48,720 bases of DNA from contig JAAYML010000100.1 in NCBI GenBank assembly GCA_012521395.1, positions 1 to 48,720 on the forward strand, given 5' to 3'. This stretch comes from Candidatus Epulonipiscium sp. (GTDB lineage: Bacteria; Bacillota; Clostridia; Lachnospirales; Defluviitaleaceae). Shown here in pieces: positions 34,386 through 44,371 of the stretch (positions are counted from its first letter, which is position 1; each line of letters starts with the position of its first letter). The translations under genes were made by a program, and so were the position numbers. The notes under the pieces are model-generated. The model was not told the origin of the DNA and ran no database searches. It saw only the letters and a program-made list of their open reading frames with translations.

Positions 34386-35638
34386 AGTTCTTTTATCTCC
34401 TTAAGCTTATTATGATCGATTTTCCCAACAATAGATATGCTTATTTTAGAAAAATCAAAAATTTGTTCGATAAGTTCCGTAATTTTGTCTTGAGTAACAG
34501 CATCTACACTTTCGATAATTTCATCAGGGGTTTTTATTTTATTTAGTATTAATTGTGACTTTCCAATACTGGACATCCGGCTCCCAGTGCTTTCTAATCC
34601 CAGAATATAATTGCTCTTTAACTGCTCCTTCGTTTTATTTAAGTCTTCATGGGATATTTTTTCTTTTTTAAGTAAATGAATTTCTTCCATAATTAGTTTA
34701 ATAACTTCTATGGTTTGAGAAGGATTCATTCCTCCGTAAATTGTAAAAAGTCCTGTGTCTTTATAATTTGTAGGATAGGAATAGATTGAATATGCTAAAC
34801 CTCTTTCTTCCCTGATTTTTTGAAATAATCTAGAACTCATTCCACCTCCGAAAATCGTGTTTAGTGTAATTAAGTCATATATTTTTTCGGAACCGGAATG
34901 AATTCCTGGGAAATTAATACAAACATGAACCTGCTCGATGTCTTTTAATTTTGTAATCAATTGAGGCTTATAATTTGGAATTTTATAGACATAATCATCC
35001 TTTTCTTTTGCCTGCCATGATGCAAATTTTTCCTCAATTTCAGCAAATATTTCATTATAATTAAAATTGCCAGCCAGAGCAATCACTGTATTTTCAGGCC
35101 GATATCTTTTGTGGTAATAAGAAAACAATCTTTCGCTGTCAAATCTGCTTATACTTTTAGAACTCCCTAAAATAGGCTGACCTAATGAACTTTCTTCCCA
35201 AACAGCTGTTTGACTTAAATCATGGACAAGTTCTTCAGGAGAATCTTCATACATATTAATTTCTTCCAATACAACTTGCTTTTCTTTTTCTATTTCCCGA
35301 TTATCAAAAGTTGAGTTAAAAAACATATCCGACAAAATATCTAAAGCTTGACTAAAATGATTGTCCAGAGCACGGAAATAATAGCAGGTATATTCTTTTG
35401 TGGTATAAGCATTAAGCTGGCCACCGATTCTGTCCATTTCATCGGCTATTTGCTTTGCTGTCCGATTACTGGTTCCTTTGAACATCATATGTTCAATAAA
35501 GTGAGATATACCATTGTTTTCTTTTTTTTCGTGTCTTGAACCATTACCAACCCATACGCCAAAAGCAATGGATCGGACAGAGGGAATTTTTTCTGCTACT
35601 ATAGTTACTCCGTTAGCAAGCTTCTTTTTTTTGAACAT
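34370..35638 (-). CDS. mlpA: M16 (pitrilysin-type) zinc peptidase
   Basis: This 422-residue M16B peptidase carries the inverted zinc motif [10 protein letters not shown] (HxxEH, about residues 47-51) and a distal glutamate in [19 protein letters not shown]-type family features such as [20 protein letters not shown] mark the C-terminal half. It corresponds to MlpA/YmxG of Bacillus, which lies in the same place after pnp. Physiological substrates are not known. AAGGAGAACTTAT precedes the ATG. Confidence 0.9.
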   Translation of the reverse strand: MFKKKKLANGVTIVAEKIPSVRSIAFGVWVGNGSRHEKKENNGISHFIEHMMFKGTSNRTAKQIADEMDRIGGQLNAYTTKEYTCYYFRALDNHFSQALDILSDMFFNSTFDNREIEKEKQVVLEEINMYEDSPEELVHDLSQTAVWEESSLGQPILGSSKSISRFDSERLFSYYHKRYRPENTVIALAGNFNYNEIFAEIEEKFASWQAKEKDDYVYKIPNYKPQLITKLKDIEQVHVCINFPGIHSGSEKIYDLITLNTIFGGGMSSRLFQKIREERGLAYSIYSYPTNYKDTGLFTIYGGMNPSQTIEVIKLIMEEIHLLKKEKISHEDLNKTKEQLKSNYILGLESTGSRMSSIGKSQLILNKIKTPDEIIESVDAVTQDKITELIEQIFDFSKISISIVGKIDHNKLKEIKELCLID

Positions 35639-35684
35639 ATAAGTTCTCCTTTTCTTTTTCTAAGATAACTTTAGTATCTCTTCT

Positions 35685-37796
35685 TTATTCTTCTTTTTCT
35701 TCTGATTTTGCAAGGGTATCTTTTCTTGATAAATTGATTCGTCCCTGGCTATCTATATCGGTTACTTTTACAAGGATTTCATCGCCTACTTTAACAACAT
35801 CTTCGACATTTTTTACATGCTCATGGGCAAGTTTTGAAATATGAACCAAGCCTTCTTTTCCAGGAGCAATTTCAACAAAAGCACCAAAGTTTGTAGTTTT
35901 TACAACTTTTCCTAAATAGATTTCTCCTGGCTGAATATCTTTTGCGATGCTTTCAATAATCGATACGGCTCGTTTAGTCTTTTCTTTATCCACACCACAG
36001 ACATAAATTCTTCCGTCATCTTCTATGTCAATTTTTACGCCTGTTTCATCAATAATTTTATTAATCGTCTTCCCACGAGGTCCAATGATTTCACTGATTT
36101 TTTCCGGATCAACCGTTGTCTGCAAAATCAGTGGCGCATAAGGTGAAAGTGTTTTTCTGGGTTCAGGGATTGTTTTTAAAATCACTTCATCCAGAATATA
36201 AGTTCTGGCTCTTTTAGTTTGATATAATGCTTTTTCGATAATTTCCCTATTTAAGCCACGGATTTTAATATCCATTTGAATTGCTGTAATCCCTTTATGG
36301 GTTCCGGCAACCTTAAAATCCATGTCTCCAAAAAAGTCTTCTAAACCTTGTATATCTGTTAAAAGAACAAAATCATCAAGGCTTTCACCTGTTACCAGAC
36401 CAACGGATATTCCTGCTACAGGTGCTTTAATGGGTACCCCAGCTGCCATCAATGATAAGGTACTGCCACAGACACTGGCTTGTGATGTAGAACCATTAGA
36501 ACTTAATACTTCTGATACCAATCGGATAGCGTAAGGGAATTCTTCTTCACTTGGTATCACTGGAAGCAGAGCTTTTTCTGCTAAAGCACCATGGCCAATT
36601 TCACGTCTTCCTGGTCCTCTGGAAGGTTTTGTTTCTCCTACACTGAAAGAGGGGAAATTATAATGGTGCATATAACGTTTGGTGTCTTCTAAAGCATCTA
36701 ATCCATCTAAAATTTGAACGTCTCCTAAAGCACCTAACGTAGTTACCGTTAAAACTTGAGTTTGACCTCTTTTAAATAAAGCTGAACCATGGGTTCTGGG
36801 AAGAATGTCAATTTCAGATGAAAGAGGTCTTATTTCTTCAAGTGCTCTTCCATCAGGTCTTTTATGTTTTCTTAAAATCATATTTCTGACAGTTTCTTTT
36901 TCAAACTTACTGATAGCTTCTACAATATAAGGCTCATAATCAGGATTTTTTTCTAAAAAGTGAGCAGTCACTTTTTCAGTCAGTTCTTTTATCTGAATAT
37001 CTCTTTGCTGTTTGTCATCGGTAAAGACTGCCTTTTCCATTTCTTCTGTACCAATGAATTCTTTTATTTCTTCATAAAGTTCACAAGGCACCTCATGTTT
37101 TTCATAGTCGTGTTTTGGTTTACCACATTCTGCTTGTATTTCTTCAATGAATTTTACAATTTTTTGATTTTCCTCATGAGCTAAAAAAATCGCTTCTACC
37201 ATAAGGTCTTCTTCGATTTCATCCGCTGCAGCTTCTATCATCATAACCCTGTCTTTAGTGGAAGATACGGTTAAAGAAAGTCTGCTGATTTCTCTTTGTT
37301 CTGCTGTAGGATTAATCACAAATTTGTTATTCACATAACCTACATTGACAGAACCCGTCGGTCCGTAAAAAGGTATATCGGAAATAGAAAGAGCAACGGA
37401 TGAACCAATCATGGCTGCAATTTCAGGACTGCAGTCCTGGTCAACGGATAGTACGGTAGCCACAACAGAAACATCATTACGATAATCAGAAGGGAATAAA
37501 GGTCGTATAGGTCTGTCAATGACTCTTGCTGTTAATATAGCCTTTTCAGTAGGTTTTCCTTCTCTTCTTATGAAACCTCCGGGAATTTTACCAACAGCAT
37601 AAAGTCTTTCTTCATAATCTACACTTAATGGAAAAAAATCTACGCCTTCCCTGGGTTTATCTGAAGCGGTTGCAGTGACTAAGACAACAGTATCCCCATA
37701 TCGGATCAATGCAGCACCATTAGCCAATTCAGCAACTTTACCTATTTCGACTGTAAGCTTTCTGCCTGCAAGATCCATACTGTATATTTTTGACAT
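35685..37796 (-). CDS. pnp: Polynucleotide phosphorylase
   Basis: This 703-residue 3'-5' phosphorolytic exoribonuclease has two RNase PH domains (about 1-230 and 310-545) joined by an all-alpha linker, then KH ([17 protein letters not shown]) and S1 ([20 protein letters not shown]). The catalytic [11 protein letters not shown] and [16 protein letters not shown] are intact. AAAGGAG lies 11 bases before the ATG. It is the first gene of pnp-pitrilysin-dut, separated from rpsO by a terminator. Confidence 0.97.
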   Translation of the reverse strand: MSKIYSMDLAGRKLTVEIGKVAELANGAALIRYGDTVVLVTATASDKPREGVDFFPLSVDYEERLYAVGKIPGGFIRREGKPTEKAILTARVIDRPIRPLFPSDYRNDVSVVATVLSVDQDCSPEIAAMIGSSVALSISDIPFYGPTGSVNVGYVNNKFVINPTAEQREISRLSLTVSSTKDRVMMIEAAADEIEEDLMVEAIFLAHEENQKIVKFIEEIQAECGKPKHDYEKHEVPCELYEEIKEFIGTEEMEKAVFTDDKQQRDIQIKELTEKVTAHFLEKNPDYEPYIVEAISKFEKETVRNMILRKHKRPDGRALEEIRPLSSEIDILPRTHGSALFKRGQTQVLTVTTLGALGDVQILDGLDALEDTKRYMHHYNFPSFSVGETKPSRGPGRREIGHGALAEKALLPVIPSEEEFPYAIRLVSEVLSSNGSTSQASVCGSTLSLMAAGVPIKAPVAGISVGLVTGESLDDFVLLTDIQGLEDFFGDMDFKVAGTHKGITAIQMDIKIRGLNREIIEKALYQTKRARTYILDEVILKTIPEPRKTLSPYAPLILQTTVDPEKISEIIGPRGKTINKIIDETGVKIDIEDDGRIYVCGVDKEKTKRAVSIIESIAKDIQPGEIYLGKVVKTTNFGAFVEIAPGKEGLVHISKLAHEHVKNVEDVVKVGDEILVKVTDIDSQGRINLSRKDTLAKSEEKEE

Positions 37797-37984
37797 AAAA
37801 AATATTACTCCTTTCTACTTAGCCTATGTATTATTTAGTATTAAAAAATAATGACATGCTTATTATAGTATTATTTTGCAATATAATCTAATTATACTAC
37901 AAGGAAGCAAGTCAATTCCATTATCATATCATCATACTCTTTTGCAAAGGCTTTATGTCAATGTGTAAAAATCTTCTGTTTCAA
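37797..37984 (-). other. pnp leader region
   Basis: This gap holds a TTGACT (37915-37910) and two perfect TATAAT hexamers (37896-37891 and 37867-37862) on the minus strand. No pair has ideal spacing, so the promoter of pnp is not resolved. An inverted repeat TAGTAT ... ATACTA flanks the two TATAAT boxes and could form an RNase III-type structure in the pnp leader. Confidence 0.4.
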
Positions 37985-37987
37985 GTT

Positions 37988-38010
37988 AAAAGAGCGGATT
38001 ACTCCGCTCC
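37988..38010 (-). terminator. Terminator after rpsO
   Basis: GAGCGGA (37992-37998) and TCCGCTC (38003-38009) pair around a TTAC loop. On the minus strand only about four U follow. It lies just after the rpsO stop codon. Confidence 0.7.
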
Positions 38011-38018
38011 TTAAATTA

Positions 38019-38282
38019 TTATTTTCTGATGCCAAGCTCAGAAATAAGTTCACGATACTTGTCAATATCTTTTTTCATAAGATAATTTAACAGGCCTCTT
38101 CTTTGTCCAACCATCTTAAGAAGACCTCTTCTTGAGTGATGGTCTTTCTTATGAGTTTTCAAGTGCTCTGTTAAATGATTAATTCTGTAAGTCAACAGAG
38201 CAATCTGTACTTCCGGAGAACCAGTATCGTTTTCGTTTCTACCAAATTTTTTAATAATTTCTCTTTTTGTTTCTTTATCCAT
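38019..38282 (-). CDS. rpsO: Ribosomal protein S15
   Basis: This 87-residue protein binds the three-way junction of the central domain of 16S r[27 protein letters not shown] and the conserved DHHSRRGLL are intact. GGAGG lies 8 bases before the ATG. It has its own promoter and a folded leader, and a terminator after it, so it can be expressed as a single-gene unit between ribF and pnp. Leader structure suggests S15 autoregulation. Confidence 0.97.
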   Translation of the reverse strand: MDKETKREIIKKFGRNENDTGSPEVQIALLTYRINHLTEHLKTHKKDHHSRRGLLKMVGQRRGLLNYLMKKDIDKYRELISELGIRK

Positions 38283-38366
38283 TTTTAAAATCCTCCTTTT
38301 TATTTATTAGCACCTTTTGCTAGGAATAGGCCGGAGTTTCCGTAATCCGAGCAAAGGTTATACACC
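38283..38366 (-). ncRNA. Structured leader of rpsO (candidate S15-binding autoregulatory element)
   Basis: On the minus strand a stem CCTTTGCT ... AGCAAAAGG (38357-38350 with 38321-38313) encloses an inner hairpin CGGA-AAC-TCCG (38342-38332) and the G/A-rich joining strands GGAUUA and GGCCUAUUCC. The element is G/C-richer than its surroundings. S15 leaders in Bacillota are known to mimic the rRNA site. The fold was drawn by eye, without energy calculation. Confidence 0.6.
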
Positions 38367-38372
38367 AAATAG

Positions 38373-38401
38373 ATTATAGCATTATCTTCTTATTCTGTAA
38401 A
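38373..38401 (-). promoter_or_regulatory. SigA-type promoter of rpsO
   Basis: On the minus strand, TTTACA (38401-38396) and TATAAT (38378-38373) are separated by 17 bases, with TG one base before the -10. It is one of the best promoter matches in the window. Confidence 0.75.
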
Positions 38402-38448
38402 CTTAAAATTTAAATTTAAGTAAAATTAAATCATTATAAGTAAAATAT

Positions 38449-39366
38449 TTAATTAAAATATTCTCTGCAAGTTTTTACATCTAAATCTAACTGCTGAACT
38501 AACTCATCTAAACTGGAAAACTTTTTTTCTGCTCTTAACCATTTGTAAAATTCAATGGTTATCTTTTCTCCATACACCATTGCACAAAAATCATCAATAT
38601 AAGTCTCTATCACTCTGTTTTTACCATTTACGGTTGGATTATAACCTATATTCGTAATACTATTATAAATTTTATTCTTATATTTTGTTTTTGTTAAATA
38701 GACCCCATTTGGGGGATATAATCTATCTTTTTTGGGCAAAAGGTTGGCTGTAGGATAGCCAAGTTGGCGCCCAATTTTTCTTCCTTCGACAATGGTTCCG
38801 CTGATAATATATGGAAGTGTTAATAATTCATTAACTTTTTCTATATTGCCTTTCATTAATTCTTCTCTTATGCGACTGCTGCTTACGATTAAAGAATTAT
38901 CTAAAACCGGAGAGATTTCAACTACTTTTATATCCCACTTTGCTTCTCTTTCTTTTAAAAAGTTCACATCTCCCTCCTGATTTTTTCCAAATCGATTGTT
39001 GCTACCTATCACTATGATTTTTGCATGGAGTTTTTCTATAAGTATATTCACTACAAACTCTTCTGGTGAATAACTTGCAAATTCTTTTGTGAAAGGATAT
39101 TCGATATATGTATCAATACCGGTTTCTTCGATCCTTTCTCTTTTTTCTTCTCTTGAATAAATCATACCAGGAAAATCATCTTTTTTTAAAACCTCATGCG
39201 GATGGGGGTAAAAAGAAAAAACAATGGATTCATAATGATATGCAAGAGCCAGTTCTTTAACAGTACTAATTAATTTTCTATGCCCCAAATGAAGACCATC
39301 AAAATTTCCAATAGTAATTACACTTGGCTTATCAAGAGGATTGTCTAAATTGGTTAAATATTTCAT
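38449..39366 (-). CDS. ribF: Bifunctional riboflavin kinase/FAD synthetase
   Basis: This 305-residue enzyme converts riboflavin to FMN and then FAD. The N-terminal nucleotidylyltransferase has GNFDGLHLGHRKLI (about 22-35) and SSSRIREEL. The C-terminal kinase has GRQLGYPTANLLP. Both domains appear complete. AAGGGG lies before the ATG. It ends the rimP-to-ribF run; no clear terminator follows before the rpsO promoter, so read-through into rpsO is possible. Confidence 0.95.
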   Translation of the reverse strand: MKYLTNLDNPLDKPSVITIGNFDGLHLGHRKLISTVKELALAYHYESIVFSFYPHPHEVLKKDDFPGMIYSREEKRERIEETGIDTYIEYPFTKEFASYSPEEFVVNILIEKLHAKIIVIGSNNRFGKNQEGDVNFLKEREAKWDIKVVEISPVLDNSLIVSSSRIREELMKGNIEKVNELLTLPYIISGTIVEGRKIGRQLGYPTANLLPKKDRLYPPNGVYLTKTKYKNKIYNSITNIGYNPTVNGKNRVIETYIDDFCAMVYGEKITIEFYKWLRAEKKFSSLDELVQQLDLDVKTCREYFN

Positions 39367-39377
39367 GGTTAAACCCC

Positions 39378-40271
39378 TTACAAAAATAGTTTCAGTGGTT
39401 TCAAATAATTGCTCCTGATTTCATAAAGGCCAATAAATTCATCTTTATAGCTATAGACTCTTACAATATCGCCAATTTTTATATCATTCGTCAATTGTTC
39501 GACATAGGAATAATGAATCTTATTACCGTTCTTAAGGTATTTTTCACCAGAATACTGGATTTTCACAGCATTGTATTGATAAAACAAGTCGTCCGTTTTA
39601 ATAAGAATTTTATCGATATTGCCCAACTCAACCTGTCTTCTTAATTCATTAATTTTTATACTGTTTTCTATTTCAAAAATGCCTACTTTTGTACGGATTA
39701 AATCCTTCATATAAGCACCAAAACCTAATTTATTACCTATATCTTCACACAGCGTTCTAATATAAGTTCCTTTTGAGCATTCGACTTCAATTTTAATTTG
39801 ATTAGGCGGTAAAAAAGAAAGAATATCAATATGATATATATATACCTTTCGTGCTTTTCTTTCCACCGTTTTCCCTTCCCTGGCAAGTTGATATAACCTT
39901 TTTCCGTTTACTTTAATAGCAGAATACATTGGAGGAATTTGCTCATATTCTCCCAGAAAAGAAAAAACGGCTTCTTTAATCTTTTCTTCGTCAAAATCTA
40001 CTTTCTTTTGACTTAAAATTTCTCCAGTATAATCTTGAGTGCTAGTAATTATTCCAAATTCAAGAGTTGCCTGATAGGTTTTTCTAAAATCCATTAAATA
40101 CTCTACAGCTTTAGTCGCCTTCCCGATACAGACAGGCAGTACCCCTTCAGCTTCAGGGTCAAGGGTCCCTGTATGCCCTATTCTTTTTTGCTTTAAAATT
40201 TTCCTGACATCCGCTACGGCATCATGAGAAGTATAACCTTTTTCTTTATAAATATTTATAACGCCATTCAA
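39378..40271 (-). CDS. truB: tRNA pseudouridine-55 synthase TruB
   Basis: This 297-residue synthase makes pseudouridine 55 in the T loop of tRNA. The catalytic aspartate is D38 in GHTGTLDPEAEGVLP. YSAIKVNGKRLYQLAREG and KGTYIRTLCEDIG are standard motifs. The start is TTG at 40271; the nearest ribosome site is AAGGAG about 10 bases upstream. The product begins NGVINIYKEKGYTSHD, as expected of TruB. It lies next to nrnA and ribF, in a conserved order. Confidence 0.95.
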   Translation of the reverse strand: MNGVINIYKEKGYTSHDAVADVRKILKQKRIGHTGTLDPEAEGVLPVCIGKATKAVEYLMDFRKTYQATLEFGIITSTQDYTGEILSQKKVDFDEEKIKEAVFSFLGEYEQIPPMYSAIKVNGKRLYQLAREGKTVERKARKVYIYHIDILSFLPPNQIKIEVECSKGTYIRTLCEDIGNKLGFGAYMKDLIRTKVGIFEIENSIKINELRRQVELGNIDKILIKTDDLFYQYNAVKIQYSGEKYLKNGNKIHYSYVEQLTNDIKIGDIVRVYSYKDEFIGLYEIRSNYLKPLKLFL

Positions 40272-40285
40272 GTTCCCTTATCTCC

Positions 40286-41242
40286 TTAAAACAATTCTTT
40301 TAAAATGGTATTAATAACTTCTTCTTTTGCTTCATTAATATTTTTGTTGATGGTACAGCCTGCAGCTTTTTTATGCCCGCCACCTCCAAATTTTTGAGCA
40401 ATATAAGAAATATCGATATCTCCGGAAGAGCGGAAACTTACCTTTGTTTCATTTTCTGTTTTTTCATATAACAAGCAGGCTATTAAAACACCTTCCGTAT
40501 TTTTTAAGAAAGATATAATACCTTCAGTATCCCCGTCTTTAGCCCCGAAGGATTCAAGTTCTTTTTTATCTAACGTACAAAGGCACAATTGATTGTTTTG
40601 ATAAAATTCCATTTTGTTTAAAGAATAACCAAGTAGCTTTGTGGCAGATATGGAACGGGTATGAAACAATTTGTCCATTATATCGGTAAAATTAATATTA
40701 TAAGCTAACAAGTCTGCAACAATCAAATGGGTATAAGAACTGGTATTATTATGTTTAAAGCCTCCTGTGTCAAAAGCTATCCCTGTATATAAAGCAGAGG
40801 AAATTTCTTGATCTAAAGAGATTTCCCAATCTTTTATAAGCTTATAAATGATTTCACAAGTTGAAGATGCCTTAGAATTTACTAAATTATAATCAGCATA
40901 TTCAAGATTTGTAATATGGTGATCAATATTCATTGTCGTATCCGCTATATCAAAATGATTCGAATATTCTCCTATTCTTTCTTTGTCACCACAATCCAAA
41001 GCAATAAAAAGTTCCAGAGGCAAATGCTTCGGATATTCCTGACAAATAAATTCATGATAAGCTAAAAAGTTATATTTGTCAGGAATCTCTCTCATTAGAA
41101 TAATTGGCTTCTTGCCGATTTTTTTAAGAACCAAAGCTAACGCCGTACACGCTCCAATAGCATCACCATCGGGATTCGTGTGAACGGCTATAGCAATATA
41201 GTTAGAATCATGAATTAACTGATATATCTCCTGACTAGTCAT
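40286..41242 (-). CDS. nrnA: DHH-family nanoRNase/pAp phosphatase
   Basis: This 318-residue phosphoesterase degrades 2-5 nucleotide RNAs and dephosphorylates pAp. The DHH domain shows HTNPDGDAIGACTAL, LDCGD, and NIDHHITN; the DHHA1 domain ends GGGHKKAAGC. The ATG at 41242, with GGAG 9 bases upstream, is preferred to a GTG five codons earlier, and overlaps the rbfA stop by 8 bases. Position between rbfA and truB is usual in Clostridia. Confidence 0.92.
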   Translation of the reverse strand: MTSQEIYQLIHDSNYIAIAVHTNPDGDAIGACTALALVLKKIGKKPIILMREIPDKYNFLAYHEFICQEYPKHLPLELFIALDCGDKERIGEYSNHFDIADTTMNIDHHITNLEYADYNLVNSKASSTCEIIYKLIKDWEISLDQEISSALYTGIAFDTGGFKHNNTSSYTHLIVADLLAYNINFTDIMDKLFHTRSISATKLLGYSLNKMEFYQNNQLCLCTLDKKELESFGAKDGDTEGIISFLKNTEGVLIACLLYEKTENETKVSFRSSGDIDISYIAQKFGGGGHKKAAGCTINKNINEAKEEVINTILKELF

Positions 41243-41609
41243 GAGTATCATCTCCACTGTTATGGCTTATCTCATCCATAATCCTGGAAAGATGAATACT
41301 ATATTCAATGGAATCGTCTAATTTAAAAATGAATTCAGGCGTATTTCTGAGATTTATTCTTCTGGCTATTTCCCTGCGGATAAAACCACTGGCATTTTTT
41401 AAACCTTCAATAACATTCTCTTTTTGTTCTTTATCCCCCATGACGCTAATATATATTTTGCAGATTTTCAGGTCGCTGGATGTATCAACATTCACAACAG
41501 ATACTAAAGTATCTTTAATACGGGGATCTTTTATTTCATTTCTAATTATTTCACTAAGCTCTTTTTTAATTTCTTCATTTATTCTTATTATTCTTGTTCC
41601 TTTTGACAT
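41235..41609 (-). CDS. rbfA: Ribosome-binding factor A
   Basis: This 124-residue KH-fold protein helps mature the 30S subunit and the 5' end of 16S rRNA. The start is ATG at 41609 (MSKGTRIIRINEEIKKELSE, as in other RbfA), with GGTGG upstream. The ATG four codons earlier contains this ribosome site. KH-type strands ARRINLRNTPEFIFKLDDSIEYS are near the C-terminus. It overlaps the start of nrnA. ylxP, which sits between infB and rbfA in Bacillus, is absent. Confidence 0.92.
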   Translation of the reverse strand: MSKGTRIIRINEEIKKELSEIIRNEIKDPRIKDTLVSVVNVDTSSDLKICKIYISVMGDKEQKENVIEGLKNASGFIRREIARRINLRNTPEFIFKLDDSIEYSIHLSRIMDEISHNSGDDTHD

Positions 41610-41644
41610 TTCAACCACCATTCTGATTTATGGTAAATTTTTAA

Positions 41645-43771
41645 TTATGCTCTCGGAATTTCTTCCATTATAAAGGCTTCAAGGATATCGCCTTCTTTGA
41701 TATCGTTGAATTTTTCGAGCGTAAAACCACATTCATAACCGCTATTGACTTCTTTAACATCGTCTTTAAAACGCTTTAAAGAGCTAAGTTGTCCTTCGTA
41801 AACGACGATACCATCACGAACCAATCTGACTTGAGAATTTTTGATGATTTTACCGTCTAAAACGTAAGCACCTCCGATGGTACCAAGTCCGGAAGCTTTA
41901 AAGGTTTGACGTACCTGGGCATGACCAATAACTTTTTCTTTGTATTCAGGTTCCAGCAATCCTTTCATAGCAGCTTCAATATCTTCAATGGCATTATAAA
42001 TAACGCGATACAAACGGATATCTACTTTTTCGATTTCAGCAAAAGATTTAGCACCAGCTTCCGGGCGGACATTAAATCCAATAATAATTGCATTTGAAGC
42101 AGATGCTAACATGACATCGGATTCAGTAATAGCTCCAACCCCGCCGTGAATGGTATGAATTCTTACTTCATCATTGGATAAACGTTCTAAACTTTGCCTT
42201 AAAGCTTCCACAGAACCCTGAACATCGGCTTTAATAACAATATTTAATTGTTTTACATCACCAGATTGTATCTGATTAAATAAATCATCCAGAGAAACTT
42301 TATTGGGGGTAGCTCTTAAATTTTGTTCCCTGTTTCTTTCAGCCAGAGTATGTGCAATTTGTCTTGCTTCTTTGTCGCTATTAACCACATAAAAAGCATC
42401 TCCTGCTGAAGGTACTTCTGACAGACCAATGATTTCTACAGGAGTAGAAGGTCCGGCACTTTTAACACGGCGGCCCTTATCGTCCATCATCGCTCTTACT
42501 CTGCCATAGGTTGAACCAGCTAATATTGGATCTCCGACTTTGAGAGTACCATTTTGAACCAGTACCGTTGCAACTGGTCCACGGCCTTTGTCTAATTGTG
42601 CTTCGATAATTGTTCCTCTGGCTTTTTTATTTGGATTTGCTTTTAATTCTTCCATCTCTGCAACTAATAAAATCATTTCTAACAAAGTATTTAAATTGGT
42701 TTTTTGTGTTGCAGAAACAGGAACACATATGGTATCTCCACCCCAATCTTCAGCAAGAAGACCATGATCAGCTAATTCTTGCTTTACTCTGTCGGGATTA
42801 GCACTGGGTTTATCAATTTTATTGATGGCAACAATAATTTGTACATTGGCTGCTTTAGCATGGTTAATTGCTTCAATGGTCTGAGGCATTACACCATCAT
42901 CGGCAGCTACAACCAATATCGCTATATCTGTTACTTGAGCCCCTCGCATTCTCATGGCAGTAAAAGCTTCGTGTCCAGGTGTATCAAGAAAAGTAATTTT
43001 CTTTCCATTGACTTCAATCACAGAAGCCCCAATATGTTGAGTAATGCCGCCCATTTCTGTCGCTGTCACATTTGTTTTTCTTAAAGCATCCAGTAAAGAT
43101 GTCTTTCCATGGTCAACGTGACCCATTACAACAACAACAGGTGGTCTTTCAACAAGGTTTTCTTCTGAATCGGCTTCTTCGGCAAAAAGAGATTCCAAGA
43201 AATCTTCTTCTTTTTCTTCTTCTACTAAAGTATTGTATTCTTCTGCTATCATGGAAGCGGTATCAAAGTCAATTTCCTGATTGATAGATGCCATGATCCC
43301 TTTCATCATTAATTTTTTAATGAGTTCTGTTGCTGGGCAGTCCAGTTTTTGAGCAAGCGATTGCACAGTAATTTTATCAGGAATTTTAATAATTTTTATA
43401 GTATCTTCTTCCTTATCTTTTTTGTCTGATTTAACTTCTTTCTCCTTTTCTTTAAATGCCTTATCTTTTTTAGTAGATTTTTGTTCATTCATTTTATCTG
43501 TCCTTTGATGCAGCTCTTCTCCAAATTCTGTTTTTGTATCCTTTAATTTTGTCTTTTTCTTCTTATCTTTAGAATCAGAAGATTTCTTATTGTCTCTTAT
43601 ATCATTATCTTTATCTGTTGAATAATATTCCATAATTAATTGTGCTTCTTCATCTTCTAAGGAACTCATATGACTATGTACTTTTATTCCAAAGTCTTCT
43701 AACACTTCTATCAGTTCCTTGCTACTTATGTTTAATTTCTTTGCTATTTCATATACTCTCACTTTTGACAA
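41645..43771 (-). CDS. infB: Translation initiation factor IF-2
   Basis: This 708-residue GTPase places initiator tRNA on the ribosome. Two IF2_N modules occur (residues about 1-50 and near 140-190), joined by a Lys/Asp/Glu-rich linker. The G domain follows with [18 protein letters not shown] and NKIDKP, then domains II-IV. The start is TTG at 43771: GGAGGTGA lies 5-6 bases upstream and the product begins [12 protein letters not shown], as in other IF-2. The ATG at 43786 is part of the Shine-Dalgarno sequence. The N-terminal linker is shorter than in enterobacteria. Confidence 0.96.
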   Translation of the reverse strand: MSKVRVYEIAKKLNISSKELIEVLEDFGIKVHSHMSSLEDEEAQLIMEYYSTDKDNDIRDNKKSSDSKDKKKKTKLKDTKTEFGEELHQRTDKMNEQKSTKKDKAFKEKEKEVKSDKKDKEEDTIKIIKIPDKITVQSLAQKLDCPATELIKKLMMKGIMASINQEIDFDTASMIAEEYNTLVEEEKEEDFLESLFAEEADSEENLVERPPVVVVMGHVDHGKTSLLDALRKTNVTATEMGGITQHIGASVIEVNGKKITFLDTPGHEAFTAMRMRGAQVTDIAILVVAADDGVMPQTIEAINHAKAANVQIIVAINKIDKPSANPDRVKQELADHGLLAEDWGGDTICVPVSATQKTNLNTLLEMILLVAEMEELKANPNKKARGTIIEAQLDKGRGPVATVLVQNGTLKVGDPILAGSTYGRVRAMMDDKGRRVKSAGPSTPVEIIGLSEVPSAGDAFYVVNSDKEARQIAHTLAERNREQNLRATPNKVSLDDLFNQIQSGDVKQLNIVIKADVQGSVEALRQSLERLSNDEVRIHTIHGGVGAITESDVMLASASNAIIIGFNVRPEAGAKSFAEIEKVDIRLYRVIYNAIEDIEAAMKGLLEPEYKEKVIGHAQVRQTFKASGLGTIGGAYVLDGKIIKNSQVRLVRDGIVVYEGQLSSLKRFKDDVKEVNSGYECGFTLEKFNDIKEGDILEAFIMEEIPRA

Positions 43772-43789
43772 ATAGCTCACCTCCATAAA

Positions 43790-44101
43790 TTACAGCTTAC
43801 AAGAATCAAACATTTTAATAAGCTGTGCAGAAAAATTCTCATCCATAACTGCCAGGGAAGAACGTGGACTTTTTCCTATAGCCCTTCCTAATTCTTCCTT
43901 TGTACCAAATTCATAAAAAGGAATTTTTCTATAACTGCATTTATCTTTAAATAGCTTTTTTGTGTTATAAGATGCATCTTTTGCAATAATTACTAATTTT
44001 GCTTTTCTGGCTTTAACAGCTTTTTCACATTGAAATTCACCAGATAAAAGATTTCCGGATTTCATACATAAACCTAACATGGAATAAATTGAATTACTCA
44101 T
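43790..44101 (-). CDS. ylxQ: YlxQ, L7Ae-family RNA-binding protein
   Basis: This 103-residue L7Ae/L30e-fold protein binds kink-turn RNA in its family. Typical features are MLGLCMKSGNLLSGEFQCEKAV and KLVIIAKDASYNTKK. Its role in Bacillota is not settled. The ATG overlaps the ylxR TGA (ATGA), so the two are translationally coupled. Order nusA-ylxR-ylxQ-infB is standard. Confidence 0.9.
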   Translation of the reverse strand: MSNSIYSMLGLCMKSGNLLSGEFQCEKAVKARKAKLVIIAKDASYNTKKLFKDKCSYRKIPFYEFGTKEELGRAIGKSPRSSLAVMDENFSAQLIKMFDSCKL

Positions 44102-44367
44102 TTTGCTTTTTTCAGCTCACTTTTTAATTCTTCGTATATTTCATCAGGTATTGCTGTTTTAAAAGAGCGTTCTAAGCCTTTAGATTTTTGTGCTTTTTCA
44201 AGACATTCTTCATTGGGACAAATGTATGCACCCCGTCCTGGTTTTTTTCCTGTAAAATCTAAAGATATTTCTCCTTCTTGATTTCTTACAATCCTAATTA
44301 ACTCTTTCTTATTTTTCATTTCCTGACAACCAGTGCACTTTCTGAGAGGAATTTTTCTTTTTTTCAT
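44098..44367 (-). CDS. ylxR: YlxR/RnpM, DUF448 RNA-binding protein
   Basis: This 89-residue protein has the DUF448 pattern RKCTGCQEMKNKKELIRIVR and the signature GRGAYICPNEECLEKA. In Bacillus, YlxR has been reported to bind RNase P RNA and is also called RnpM. Its ribosome site, GAGGAGTGA, is built from the last codons and stop of nusA, which suggests coupled translation. Confidence 0.92.
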   Translation of the reverse strand: MKKRKIPLRKCTGCQEMKNKKELIRIVRNQEGEISLDFTGKKPGRGAYICPNEECLEKAQKSKGLERSFKTAIPDEIYEELKSELKKAK

Positions 44368-44371
44368 TGTA

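Noticed and set aside
35633-35646. GAACATATAAGTTC, an SOS-like palindrome at the start of the pitrilysin gene
   Set aside because: The half-sites are separated by six bases, not the four of the Bacillota LexA site, and it lies across a start codon with no promoter around it.
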